A stretch of 64,000 nucleotides of DNA from Methanobacterium sp. (GCA_016222945.1 JACRPY010000006.1:124001-188000), one strand, 5' to 3'. Shown: positions 37,444-47,023, counted from the stretch's first letter. Notes: a model not told the origin generated them from the sequence alone. Made by a program: numbers and translations.

Positions 37444-37746
37444 TCATTTTTTGCTCTTCATTGTTTTTTTGGAAGGAATGGGAGGCATATTCTGTTCTAG
37501 ATTTCTTAGTCTTTCTGATAAGAAGTCTAGAACTTGCTTTCGTTCTTCAAAAGTTACGTCTTTTTTGGAAAGCATGTTAATTAATTCTGTGATGCTTCTG
37601 ACAGATTGTGTTCCAGTACTTTCATCCATAAGGAGGATGTCTCTTTTGCCAATTTCCTTTGCTGGGGCTACACATACGGCTCCTAAGATATTCCCGTTCT
37701 TATCCTTTACATCCATAGTGCTGGTAAATTTTTTCTCTACTTTCAT
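37444..37746 (-). CDS. hypothetical protein, 100 residues
   Basis: I do not recognise a family. The first half (MKVEKKFTSTMDVKDKNGNILG) looks like beta-strands around a DKNG turn, as in PRC-barrel-like folds; the middle helix VTFEERKQVLDFLSERLR is charged and the tail is rich in Lys and Pro. The ATG follows AGGTGA inside the shared motif region (site C at 37754-37776). It is the first gene ahead of the response regulator pair and may belong to the same signalling unit. Confidence 0.55.
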   Translation of the reverse strand: MKVEKKFTSTMDVKDKNGNILGAVCVAPAKEIGKRDILLMDESTGTQSVRSITELINMLSKKDVTFEERKQVLDFLSERLRNLEQNMPPIPSKKTMKSKK

Positions 37747-37753
37747 ACTAAAT

Positions 37754-37776
37754 CACCTAATTACATTTTGATACAT
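37754..37776 (-). promoter_or_regulatory. Shared motif TGTATYAAARTGTAATWRGG, site C
   Basis: On the minus strand the sequence is TGTATCAAAATGTAATTAGG, ending just before TGA of the ribosome binding site of the 100-residue gene at 37444-37746. In sites A and C the motif runs into AGGTG, so it lies between promoter and start codon or overlaps them. Confidence 0.5.
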
Positions 37777-37834
37777 TATAATAAATAAAGTTTTTCATTA
37801 AAACTTATTCACATATGCCTGTTAGAATTGATAA

Positions 37835-37925
37835 TGTAAAAAAGATGTTTCCTGGAGTTTTAAGACTCCAAGAACACTTCATCATGTCTTCCTTACTTCG
37901 GAGGCGGTAAGGACATGAAATTTAA
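37835..37925 (-). ncRNA. Candidate structured RNA with two hairpins and a T-run
   Basis: Between the kinase and the next gene, on the minus strand, TCATGTCCTTAC (37907-37918, reverse) pairs with GTAAGG and ACATGA (37882-37896, reverse) across a 10-base loop with a three-base bulge. Next comes TGGAGT-CTTAAA-ACTCCA (37853-37870), then a short gap and TTTTTT (37838-37843). The order strong hairpin, second hairpin, T-run resembles a small RNA with a terminator, or a leader of the 37444 gene. The 310-base gap 37747-38056 has no coding signal otherwise. Confidence 0.4.
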
Positions 37926-38056
37926 TTAATTGAATTACAACTTATTTCAACCAATTACATCTTATGACGATATAATTTATAAACATTTCTATATTTTAAC
38001 AATTATTTTTAAGAGAAGAAAAAAGGAGATAATGAGTTTAAAATATGATTGTCCTA

Positions 38057-40531
38057 TTAAATTTTTATGGTAAATTTGAATGTGCTGCCTTTTCCTGGTT
38101 CAGATTCTGCCCAGATTTCGCCACCATGTTGATGAACGATCCTCTGGGCAATAGACAAACCAATTCCAGACCCTTCATACTCATGGTGGGTGTGTAATCG
38201 CTGGAAAATGGTGAAAATACGTTCTAAGTGTTCAGGATTTATACTCATTCCATTATCCTTCACATTGAAGAGATATTGATCATCTTCCTTTTCAGCGGAT
38301 ACATGGATTTCAGGTCTTTCATTGCTTCGATATTTGATAGCATTGGTAATGAGATTTTGGAATAATAAGATCATCTGATTTTCATCAGCTCTGATATTTT
38401 TAGGTAATTGATCATATGTTATTTTGGCATTATTTTCATTAATTATAACATTGAGATTTAAATTGATCTGATCCAATACTTCCACAAAGTCAACTTCACT
38501 GAACATCATTTCTTTGTTTGCTACTCGAGAATATTCTAACAAATCAATGATCATTGTATCCAGACGTTTGGCACCATCCACTGCAAAAAATATGAACTCT
38601 TGAGCGTCATCATCTAATTGGTCTTGATATCGTCGCTCTAATAATTGTAAAAAGTTGATAATCATTCGCAGAGGTTCTCTCAGATCGTGAGAAGCTACGT
38701 AGGCGAATTGTTTCAGATCTGCATTAGATTTTGCAAGTTCTGAAGTGCGTAGTTTAACTTGTTCTTCCAGATTTTCCCAATATTTCTTGAGTTCTTTTTC
38801 TGCTTTTTTACGTTCAGTTATATCACGTGCAGCAGCGAAAACACCTACTACGTCATTAAACTCATCCTTATAAACTGATGCATTGTACAAAACAGGAGTT
38901 AAACTACCATCTTTATGTTTGATCTCCAATGGATAATCCCTTACCATTCCCGATTTAAAAACATGCTGATACCCTTTCTTAGCTTCCACAGGATTAGTGA
39001 AATAGTCTGCGAAATCGGTTCCTATAAGTTCTTCACGTGAATAGCCAGTAACATTTTCAGTTGCTTTATTCACGTCAGTAATCTTACCATCAGGTCCAAT
39101 GGTAACCAAAGGATCTAAAGCTGTTTCAATCAGATTACGGTTATAATTATTTGCTAAAAATAGATCTTTAGTACGTTCTTCAACCATTTCCTCAAGTTTA
39201 TTTAAAGTTTCTTTTAGTTCAATTTCTACATTTTTGCGCTTGGTGATGTCTATAAACGCTGAAACAGATCCACGAGGATTTCCGTCATCATCAAATAGTG
39301 GTGTAGAATTACCTAACATGTTCTTTTGCGTACCATCTGAATAGACTAGATCAAATTCGTAATCACGTAGTTCCTTACCGGATGCGGATAGTTGAACTGG
39401 CATTTCCTCTGGAATCATTTCAATGCCATCTTTAAATATCTTAAATGTTTCAGGCCTCTCATTTTCCGGAGCTGATTTAGATGCTTCAACACCTTGAGGA
39501 AGCTGTAGCAATTCGTAAGAGAGTTTATTACCAGTGATATGGCGTCCTTCAGGATCTTGTGCAATCCAGACAGCAGCAGGCACGGCATTCAATACCTTTG
39601 TCAACTCTTCCTCACTTTCGCTCAACTCATTCTCAACCCGCTTGCGTTGTGTGATATCACGATTGGATTCAATAACAATTTTTTGGCCAGAAGTATCTTG
39701 AATTAACTGTAATTGACTTTCAACAATGATTTTCTCACCATCTTTTTTTGTATGGATTAATTCACCAGCCCACATTTTGTCATTAACCAGCTTTTCTATA
39801 ATTTCATTAAATTCAAGCGGAAACTCAGTTTTAAGCAATTCATGGCTGCTAAAACCTATAGTTTCTTTGTCACTATATCCATACAACTCCTCAGCACCCT
39901 GATTCCAAGATAATATTTTTCCCCCATAGTTCCAAGAAAAAATAGCTTCATTAGAAACATCTAATAAAGCTGCGTGCATTTTTAAATCTTCTCCAATTTT
40001 TGTACTTGCTGTGATGTCTGTGGCAGTTATTCTGAATTCTTGTAAATTTCCATCAGCATCTTGGACAGGTAAAATCTCCAAATGGGCATAAAATTGGGTT
40101 CCATCTTTTTTAATGAGTTTAATTTCACAATTTTGAGAAGTCCCATTCTCTAAAACTAGTTTTAAATGTTTATAAAAATTATTTCTGAATTCAGGAGGGA
40201 TAAAACGAATGAATGCATTATTAATCAGATATTCTCTTTCATAATTGAGTAATGTGGCACCAGTTATATTAATATCTTTGATTAACTCTTTTTCATCCAA
40301 GGTTAAATATCCAACAGGTGCAAAATTGTATAGATCAAAATATTTCTGACTAAATTCTTCTAATCTTGATTCAACATCTCTAAGCTCTTTGTTTTGTAGT
40401 TCTAATTCAATCTGATGTACTTGGAGTTCATGGATAAGAGAATCGACGTTTTCAGGCTTTAAAATTGGTTTACGCTCGCTTAATAATTGTTCTGCCTTTA
40501 AACGCCTATTATTAGTTTCGTTATCTTTCAA
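38057..40531 (-). CDS. multi-PAS sensor histidine kinase
   Basis: The 824-residue cytoplasmic kinase has no transmembrane segment. It has a coiled-coil N-terminus (to ~65), four PAS domains (roughly 66-175, 185-300, 305-435 and 460-585, each ending in DITxR- or DITA-like sequences), and a HisKA domain with phosphorylated His near 615 (ASHDLREPL). The HATPase domain has N box LITNAIKYRS, G1 VKDNGMSI and G2 GSGIGLSI. It resembles archaeal PAS kinases that sense redox or small molecules. Likely partners are the two receivers downstream. The start is within a region with ATGATTTAAATCAT at 40559-40572. Confidence 0.9.
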   Translation of the reverse strand: MKDNETNNRRLKAEQLLSERKPILKPENVDSLIHELQVHQIELELQNKELRDVESRLEEFSQKYFDLYNFAPVGYLTLDEKELIKDINITGATLLNYEREYLINNAFIRFIPPEFRNNFYKHLKLVLENGTSQNCEIKLIKKDGTQFYAHLEILPVQDADGNLQEFRITATDITASTKIGEDLKMHAALLDVSNEAIFSWNYGGKILSWNQGAEELYGYSDKETIGFSSHELLKTEFPLEFNEIIEKLVNDKMWAGELIHTKKDGEKIIVESQLQLIQDTSGQKIVIESNRDITQRKRVENELSESEEELTKVLNAVPAAVWIAQDPEGRHITGNKLSYELLQLPQGVEASKSAPENERPETFKIFKDGIEMIPEEMPVQLSASGKELRDYEFDLVYSDGTQKNMLGNSTPLFDDDGNPRGSVSAFIDITKRKNVEIELKETLNKLEEMVEERTKDLFLANNYNRNLIETALDPLVTIGPDGKITDVNKATENVTGYSREELIGTDFADYFTNPVEAKKGYQHVFKSGMVRDYPLEIKHKDGSLTPVLYNASVYKDEFNDVVGVFAAARDITERKKAEKELKKYWENLEEQVKLRTSELAKSNADLKQFAYVASHDLREPLRMIINFLQLLERRYQDQLDDDAQEFIFFAVDGAKRLDTMIIDLLEYSRVANKEMMFSEVDFVEVLDQINLNLNVIINENNAKITYDQLPKNIRADENQMILLFQNLITNAIKYRSNERPEIHVSAEKEDDQYLFNVKDNGMSINPEHLERIFTIFQRLHTHHEYEGSGIGLSIAQRIVHQHGGEIWAESEPGKGSTFKFTIKI

Positions 40532-40558
40532 TGATCAACTACCCCCTCCAATTATATT

Positions 40559-40572
40559 ATGATTTAAATCAT
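40559..40572. promoter_or_regulatory. Perfect 14-bp palindrome upstream of the histidine kinase
   Basis: ATGATTTAAATCAT is a perfect dyad 28 bases before the kinase gene, close to its expected promoter. It may be an operator, but AT-rich palindromes of this length arise often by chance here. Confidence 0.35.
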
Positions 40573-40755
40573 ACTCAATATATTAATTTTATTGAAATAA
40601 ACAAAAAAATTTCAAAATCGAAAACGAAATTGTTAATATGATATGAAAAATGCAATAATTTGTTGCGATTTTTAACAGGAAAATACTATTTAAATTGCTT
40701 AATTTTCAAAATAATTTACGGCACTTTGCTCAATATATGAAAAAAATAAGAGAAT

Positions 40756-41409
40756 CTAAAACTCACTCAAAGCAATCTTAGCAGCATTTTGCTCAGCTTC
40801 TTTTTTGCTTCCACCATTACCTATCCCACATTTCTCACCATTAATCATGGCAGCCATGGTAAATATTTTATCATGTGGTTCTCCTTCTTCATGGATTAAC
40901 TCATAAATTAATTCAAAACCGTTTTGATCACATAATTGTTTTAATTCAGATTTATAATCATAAAAAAAGATGTCTTTATTCTTTATATGGGGGATGACGG
41001 TTTTAAAGAGAAATTCTTTCACACTTTCCATGCCTAAATCCAGATATAAAGCTCCAATAAAAGATTCAAATACATCACTAATAACCGAATCAGTTTCTCG
41101 TTTTGTTAATTCAACACCAGCACCTAATTTTATGTATTGATCTAATCCTAATTCAATTGAATAAGTGTAAAGTGCTTTTTTACATACATAATTAGAACGT
41201 ATACGGGTTAATTGGCCTTCAGTTAAATCAGAATCCATATTATATAAAAATTCAGATACCACCAGGTCTAAGGCAGCATCACCTAAAAATTCTAATCTTT
41301 CATAGCATTCTTCCAGGTTATTTTCATTGGAATAAGACTCATGAAGAAAGGCCAGCTCATATAGATGAGGATCAAGTGGTTTAATTGAAAACTTTTTTAG
41401 TAATTCCAT
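40756..41409 (-). CDS. rnc: ribonuclease III
   Basis: RNase III cuts double-stranded RNA. The 217-residue length is normal for the bacterial class 1 enzyme. The nuclease signature RLEFLGDAALDLVV contains catalytic Glu40 and Asp44, and the second pair is Asp112 and Glu115 in SDVFESFIGA. A double-stranded RNA-binding domain fills residues ~150-217 and ends KKEAEQNAAKIALSEF. RNase III is uncommon in archaea, so acquisition from bacteria is likely. Two decayed fragments of the same gene lie at 33723-33762 and 34515-34591. Confidence 0.92.
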   Translation of the reverse strand: MELLKKFSIKPLDPHLYELAFLHESYSNENNLEECYERLEFLGDAALDLVVSEFLYNMDSDLTEGQLTRIRSNYVCKKALYTYSIELGLDQYIKLGAGVELTKRETDSVISDVFESFIGALYLDLGMESVKEFLFKTVIPHIKNKDIFFYDYKSELKQLCDQNGFELIYELIHEEGEPHDKIFTMAAMINGEKCGIGNGGSKKEAEQNAAKIALSEF

Positions 41410-41601
41410 AATTATCTATTTATTATTAGGATATATAGGTTGATAAGTCATTTATTATAATCATTATATGGGAGATATTTTAAAATAGAAGTTATATAAC
41501 CTCACCAATACATATATGATCCTTGAAAACGTTTTATATGGATACAGTCAGCAGTATATGGTGCCATAATTTAAATATGATGAATTATAAATGATAATTC
41601 A

Positions 41602-41988
41602 TCAATCGAAGTTGGATTTTGCTGTTGCTGCCCAATTACTTGGTAAATTATCAGTAACATTTCCATTATATTTATCAATATACACGTCAAAATCAGGTAC
41701 CATTGCACCTACACCTGGTACATGGACTGAAATTGTGTAAATGTTACCATTTAGAACTGGTTTAGAAAGCCAAGACCTTCTAATTTGATTTGTTAAAGTT
41801 TGTGAATTTGCTTCAGCAATTCGATGCCTTACATGCGTATATGCTATATCTTCAGCATATTCTGCAGTAATATTGGAATCTTTAAAAATAGGATATATAG
41901 TATTCATTTTATCAGCTTCAATACATCCAGAAGTGCTTAACACCCCTAAAACCATTACAATCACAAATAAAATTGCTATTTTTTTCAT
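41602..41988 (-). CDS. predicted lipoprotein, 128 residues
   Basis: A lipoprotein signal precedes Cys22 (VLSTSGC), so the protein is exported and lipid-anchored. The remainder has no recognised family; it shows VHVPGVGAMVPDFDVYIDKYNGNV, which resembles a PepSY-type beta-hairpin ending in a DKYNG turn. AAAGGAGG sits upstream of the ATG as a strong ribosome binding site. The gene is single. Function unknown. Confidence 0.68.
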   Translation of the reverse strand: MKKIAILFVIVMVLGVLSTSGCIEADKMNTIYPIFKDSNITAEYAEDIAYTHVRHRIAEANSQTLTNQIRRSWLSKPVLNGNIYTISVHVPGVGAMVPDFDVYIDKYNGNVTDNLPSNWAATAKSNFD

Positions 41989-42343
41989 TGTTATCCTCCT
42001 TTATGCATAATTTATGTTTTTTTCCATGCTACTTATAAATTTATAGTATGGACTCACATGTACACCAACTAATGGTGGAATGATTGTAATATGAAGATAT
42101 TAACCAGAAAAGAAAACTAAATTGGAGCTAACGATTAAAATTTGTTAATATTTCAAAATTTTTCACAAATTAACTAAAATTGGAATTAAATATTGAAATA
42201 TAAAAAACGTATATTTTTATATATTACGCGCATCAAAATAATATAACTGTATAATTATACATTTTCTAAAAAAAAGTTGATAGGATGCTTATTATCATTA
42301 TAAACTGATTAATTTAATTTAAAAAACTAATTCTGGTGATACA
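41989..42343. other. Divergent intergenic region ahead of the ABCE1 gene
   Basis: This 355-base AT-rich region separates the minus-strand lipoprotein gene from the plus-strand ABCE1 gene. TTATAAATTTATAG near 42030 could serve the lipoprotein gene. TTTTTATATATTACG at 42210-42224 or CATTATAAACTG at 42297-42308 are TATA candidates for the ABCE1 gene. CTGGTGATA provides the latter's ribosome binding site. No other feature was recognised. Confidence 0.45.
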
Positions 42344-44119
42344 TTGACAAGAATTGCAATATTAGATCATGATCGATGCCTACCCAAGAAATGTAACTAC
42401 GTGTGCATTGAATACTGTCCTGGTGTTAGAATGGAAGAAGACACCATCACCATTGATCCGAAAACCAAAAAACCAGTAATCTCTGAAGAATTATGTTCTG
42501 GATGCGGAATATGCACAAAAAGATGTTATATGGATGCTATAACAATCATCAATCTCCCGGAAGCTCTAAAAGACCCTATACATCGATATGGGCAAAATAT
42601 GTTTGAATTATTCGGGCTTCCAAATATTAAGGACGGTTCTGTTGTGGGAATTTTAGGTCCAAACGGAATAGGTAAATCCACCATCATCAAAATCCTTTCA
42701 GGCGAATTAAAACCTAATTTAGGAAAATATGAAGATTCTGCCTCTTGGGATGAGATTATTAACTATTTTAAAGGTTCACAGCTTCAATCTTACTTTAAAA
42801 AGCTTTCAGAAGGTAATTTAAAAACATCCCATAAGCCGCAGATGGTGGATATGCTGCCTAAAGTAGTAAAAGGTGATGTTGGAAAGCTCTTAGAAAGTGT
42901 TGATGAGCGAAATAAATTAGAAGAAGTTTCAAAAACACTTGAAATAGAACATATAATGGATAGGGACATTTCCAAGCTGGGCGGAGGAGAACTTCAAAGA
43001 GTTGCTATTTCTGCAGCAGCCCTAAAAGATGCTGATTTCTATTATTTTGACGAACCCACATCATGGCTTGATGTTAGACAAAGATTAAACGCTGTTAAGG
43101 TTATAAGAAATCTTTCAGATGAAGGTAAATCTGTAATGGTCATAGAACACGATTTAGCTGCCCTTGATGCCATATCAGATTATGTGCATATTTTATACGG
43201 CCATCCTGGAGCTTATGGGGTCGTGGCCCAGATGAGGGGTGTACGGGTTGGAATAAATACATATATTGGCGGATTTTTAAAAGAAGAAAATGTCAGATTC
43301 AGAAAACAGCCCATTGTTTTTGATGTAAGGCCTCCTACTGAAGAAAGGGAAGGAGATGTTCTTGCTGAATACACAACACTTAAAAAATCCTATGATGGAT
43401 TTTCAATTGAAGCTGAAGAAGGTGAAGTTCAATATAATGAAATTGTAACTGCATTTGGCCCTAATGGTATTGGTAAAACCACATTTGCCAAGATGCTAGC
43501 AGATGCCATAAAACCAGATGAAGGAAAGATTAAAAAGAAGATAGCTATTGCTTATAAACCTCAATATTTATCATCTAACTTTGATGGGACTGTTCAGGAA
43601 CTTTTAATGACAACAGCACCTACTTATGGTACTAATATATTTAAAACCGAGATTATAAGGCCATTTACCCTTGATGAGATTATGGAAAAAACAGTCAAGG
43701 ATTTAAGTGGCGGGGAGCTGCAGCGACTGGCAATTGCAACCACACTTTCAAAAGATGCCGATGTTTATCTTTTTGATGAGCCAACAGCGTTTTTAGATGT
43801 TGAACAGAGATTAAGAGCTGCAAGAGCTGTAAGAAAAATTATAGAAAATCGTCATGCAGCATCAATTATAATAGACCACGATATAGTCTTCATTGATTAT
43901 ATTTCTGATCGTGCAATGGTCTTTTATGGCGAGCCGGGAGTTAGTGGGCATGCCACAAAACCAATGGATTTAAGGAATGCAATGAATAAATTCCTTTCTG
44001 ATGTGGGAATAACCTTTAGAAGAGATAAGGAAACTAAACGTCCACGTGTAAATAAGTTTGAAAGTTATCTTGACCGTGAACAGAAAGAAAAAGGAGAATA
44101 CTATTATCTGGAAAGTTAG
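42344..44119 (+). CDS. ribosome recycling ATPase ABCE1 (RNase L inhibitor homolog)
   Basis: ABCE1 splits ribosomes after termination. The 591-residue protein has an N-terminal iron-sulfur domain (CLPKKCNYVCIEYC and CSGCGICTKRC, eight cysteines), then two ABC ATPase domains. Walker A motifs are GPNGIGKST and GPNGIGKTT; signature motifs are LGGGELQRV and LSGGELQRL; Walker B strands run into DEPTSWLD and DEPTAFLD. The hinge regions are typical. It starts with TTG at 42344 after GGTGATACA. The domain layout and length are normal. Confidence 0.96.
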   Translation: MTRIAILDHDRCLPKKCNYVCIEYCPGVRMEEDTITIDPKTKKPVISEELCSGCGICTKRCYMDAITIINLPEALKDPIHRYGQNMFELFGLPNIKDGSVVGILGPNGIGKSTIIKILSGELKPNLGKYEDSASWDEIINYFKGSQLQSYFKKLSEGNLKTSHKPQMVDMLPKVVKGDVGKLLESVDERNKLEEVSKTLEIEHIMDRDISKLGGGELQRVAISAAALKDADFYYFDEPTSWLDVRQRLNAVKVIRNLSDEGKSVMVIEHDLAALDAISDYVHILYGHPGAYGVVAQMRGVRVGINTYIGGFLKEENVRFRKQPIVFDVRPPTEEREGDVLAEYTTLKKSYDGFSIEAEEGEVQYNEIVTAFGPNGIGKTTFAKMLADAIKPDEGKIKKKIAIAYKPQYLSSNFDGTVQELLMTTAPTYGTNIFKTEIIRPFTLDEIMEKTVKDLSGGELQRLAIATTLSKDADVYLFDEPTAFLDVEQRLRAARAVRKIIENRHAASIIIDHDIVFIDYISDRAMVFYGEPGVSGHATKPMDLRNAMNKFLSDVGITFRRDKETKRPRVNKFESYLDREQKEKGEYYYLES

Positions 44120-44161
44120 TTCTCCAGATTTTTAATTTATTTTAAAAATAAAAAAAGAGGA

Positions 44162-45319
44162 TTATTTGTGTTTTAATGTTTTTATGGCATCTTCAAAGTC
44201 CACTGCAAACTTTTCAACACTTTCAGTAGGTATGGAGAAGCTTACTCTTAAATATCTGTGTCCAAATAGTTTGCTTGTATAAGCGCCTTCTCTTGCAAAT
44301 ATTTTTCGGCCTAAGAGGAACTCTGTAACATCTATTGGTTCAATTCCAAGCTCGTACATGTCAATTGCAAGCATATTCCCATCAGAAGGATACACAGGTA
44401 TAAATAAGCCGTCTATTCCATCAACTGCATCTTTTATAATTTTTTGATTTCCTCTGGTTGTATTGCGTATTCTATCCAGCCATTCTGGCTTGGATTTCAC
44501 TGCTGCAAGCGCACCCTTTTGGGCGATTACATTTGTTCCCAGATCGTTTATAATTATACTTTTTACAGAAGTAACAACGTCTGGAGCAGCTATTAAAGCC
44601 CCGACACGTAAACCAGCCATTCCATATATTTTAGAGAAGCTGTAAACTGTTATGGTATTTTCGGGAGCGTATTTTGCTGCTAAATGGTGTTCTCGTGCAA
44701 AGTCTCTGTAGGTTATGTCATGGAGCAGGTAAAGGTCGTTATCAATAGCTATATCTGCAAATTCTTTGATTTCTTCCTTCGTGTAGCATGATCCCAGAGG
44801 ATTAAGAGGGTCTACAAGGGATATTATCTTTGTATTTTTGTCCATGTTTTCTTTTACAAGTTCAGGGGTTAATTTATAACCACATTCCTCGTTGTAGATT
44901 GGAATTGATTTTACATGGTCTGCGAATCTGCTTGCAAAGTTATCTATGATAAGATATCCTGGATCACAGGTTATAACGTTGTCTGTAGGTTCTAATATGT
45001 CATTCATGCAGAGATAGAGGGATTCTGTACCTCCTGCTGTAATTAAAATATCATAACCTTCCGTAAGACCTAAATCTTGAAGGATAAGGTTTTTAAGTTC
45101 TGGAAATCCTTCTGGCGGAGGATATTTACAGTAATCCTTGTTTTTAATGCTTTCCAGCATTTCGTACATGATGTCGTTTTCTTCATGTAAATGATTAGTG
45201 TTTTGACCCATCCAGATCATTTCTTCATCATGATAAACACAATTAAAGAATTCATTTACACTTTTAAAGCCTTTTGGCAGTCTTTTTGCTACTCTTGCGT
45301 ATTTCTTCGGTGAAATCAT
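44162..45319 (-). CDS. PLP-dependent aminotransferase (class I/II)
   Basis: This 385-residue fold-type I enzyme has the Schiff-base lysine in SFSKIYGMAGLRVG and the phosphate-binding ITAGGTESLYL turn. The nucleotide substrate is not evident; it is close to aspartate aminotransferase-like proteins of methanogens. I choose ATG 45319 (MISPKKYARVAKRL), with GTGAG a short distance upstream; an in-frame GTG three codons earlier (45328) is possible. It overlaps no neighbour. Confidence 0.8.
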   Translation of the reverse strand: MISPKKYARVAKRLPKGFKSVNEFFNCVYHDEEMIWMGQNTNHLHEENDIMYEMLESIKNKDYCKYPPPEGFPELKNLILQDLGLTEGYDILITAGGTESLYLCMNDILEPTDNVITCDPGYLIIDNFASRFADHVKSIPIYNEECGYKLTPELVKENMDKNTKIISLVDPLNPLGSCYTKEEIKEFADIAIDNDLYLLHDITYRDFAREHHLAAKYAPENTITVYSFSKIYGMAGLRVGALIAAPDVVTSVKSIIINDLGTNVIAQKGALAAVKSKPEWLDRIRNTTRGNQKIIKDAVDGIDGLFIPVYPSDGNMLAIDMYELGIEPIDVTEFLLGRKIFAREGAYTSKLFGHRYLRVSFSIPTESVEKFAVDFEDAIKTLKHK

Positions 45320-45523
45320 AAATCTCACAACACTTTAAAATAGTATTTATTTCTAAGATTAAAATCTAAAAATGCTTTTAAATCATATAAATCTTTTTAA
45401 AAACTCTTATTTAAAATCTTAGGTTTACTATATTCATAAATTTAACTTGTTTTTAATTATATGTCCAATTGGGTATGTTTTATAAGATATTTCATCTTAG
45501 TAAATTTAAAAGTATCGGATTGC

Positions 45524-46219
45524 TTATCTTAGGCCATTATCAATGATTTCAAATCTAACTTTAAGACCTTCAGGTTTGCTTTTATGCCTTTTTAATATGG
45601 CGTATCTTTCTCCTTTCTCATTTTTTTCAAGTTCAACTATAATTTTACTCCAATATTTCAGTATAGTGCCACCTACAGGCTCAATTACACCTTCTTCATC
45701 AAAAAGAGAGTAAATATGATTGGTGATGATTACCGCAATATTATGTTTTCTTGCAAGCCTTGAGAGAAGTCCCATTTGCTTTCCAAGTTCTCTATTAATC
45801 TCGGTTTGGCCGCCTTCTTTTAATCTGTATAGTGCTACTGCTGAATCAAGAATTAAGAGGTCTATTTTATGTTCCTCAGATTTTAAACTGTTATCGATGC
45901 GTTTTAAGCTTTCATTTTGTTCTTGAAAGTTTGTAGGTTCCATAACTATTATATTACCTGCAAATTTATCAAAATCTTCTCCAGCTATTTGTTTAATCCG
46001 TTCAATGGAGAGCCCACCTTCAGTATCTATAATAACTGCTTTTTTATCATTTTTTGCACATTGTACAAGCATTTTAAGTGCTATATTTGTTTTTCCTGAT
46101 CCTGGCGGTCCATAGAATTGGGTTATGGATCCTTTTTCAACTCCACCACCTATTATGGAATCTATTCCACATTCTAATGGTATTTTACCGTTTTTCTTTA
46201 TATTGGCTAATGTATTCAA
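45524..46219 (-). CDS. radB: DNA repair and recombination protein RadB
   Basis: RadB is a RecA-fold paralog of archaeal RadA without the N-terminal domain, thought to modulate recombination. The 231-residue length fits. Walker A is GPPGSGKT near residue 37; Walker B is DLLILDSAVAL, followed by a segment carrying the polar residues NREL. GGGVEKGSITQFYG is the family lead-in. The start is TTG at 46219 after AAGAGGAATT. RadA is not in this window. Confidence 0.92.
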   Translation of the reverse strand: MNTLANIKKNGKIPLECGIDSIIGGGVEKGSITQFYGPPGSGKTNIALKMLVQCAKNDKKAVIIDTEGGLSIERIKQIAGEDFDKFAGNIIVMEPTNFQEQNESLKRIDNSLKSEEHKIDLLILDSAVALYRLKEGGQTEINRELGKQMGLLSRLARKHNIAVIITNHIYSLFDEEGVIEPVGGTILKYWSKIIVELEKNEKGERYAILKRHKSKPEGLKVRFEIIDNGLR

Positions 46220-46411
46220 TATTAATTCCTCTTAAATTCTTTGATTGATAAAATTTAGCTTAAATTAACTATTTTAAAAGATTTTTAATTTACATAATTA
46301 GTCAGCTATTCTAATTAACTGTTTGCATATTATAATAAAAATAATTTGGGTGCATCTTTTTTAATTAATTTAGTATTATATTTAAGTTAAAACTCTATTT
46401 TTGGATTTAAA

Positions 46412-47023
46412 TTAAATATAATTGAATGAAGGCATTGATGCACCTTCTCTTAATATTTTTGGCGGAGAAATGGTCATATCAATAACTGTGGAGTGAACAC
46501 CATGTTTACATATTCCCGCATCAAGAACAACATCAATATTATTATCCAGTTGACTTAAAACACCATTTACAGATTCTGAAACTTTTTTCCCTGAAATATT
46601 GGCACTTGTTGTGGTTATTGGAAATTCTCTGGAAAGTTCCATGCAAATCCTGTTGTCTGGAATCCTTATTCCAATTTTATCACTACTGGAAGTTACTAGG
46701 GATGGAACGACTTCTTTTTTCTTTAAAATAACTGTAAAGGGACCTGGAAAAATTTCAGCTAATTTCCTTTTTATATTTTCATTTACATGGGCAATTTTGG
46801 ATATATCATCTATTTTAGACACACAAACAGATAACGGTTTAGTTAAATGCCTTTTTTTTACTGAATAAACCTTTTTAACAGCTTCAACATCAAATATATT
46901 TGCCCCAATGCCGTAAACAGTATCTGTGGGATATATAATTGTTTTTCCTTCATTTAATGCTTCAATTGCTATTTTAAGCATTTCTTTTTGTGGATTTTCA
47001 GCATTTATTTTGAGTAATTTCAT
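46412..47023 (-). CDS. threonylcarbamoyl-AMP synthase (Sua5/YrdC/YciO family)
   Basis: The enzyme makes threonylcarbamoyl-AMP for the tRNA t6A modification. The 203-residue protein has the YrdC fold with the KxR-SxN type motifs: YPTDTVYGIGAN, KRHLTKPLSV, SDKIGIRIPD and TTTSANISG. It lacks the C-terminal Sua5 domain, so it is of the short form. Neighbouring genes (radB; CDP-alcohol transferase divergently) are not functionally linked. Confidence 0.9.
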   Translation of the reverse strand: MKLLKINAENPQKEMLKIAIEALNEGKTIIYPTDTVYGIGANIFDVEAVKKVYSVKKRHLTKPLSVCVSKIDDISKIAHVNENIKRKLAEIFPGPFTVILKKKEVVPSLVTSSSDKIGIRIPDNRICMELSREFPITTTSANISGKKVSESVNGVLSQLDNNIDVVLDAGICKHGVHSTVIDMTISPPKILREGASMPSFNYI

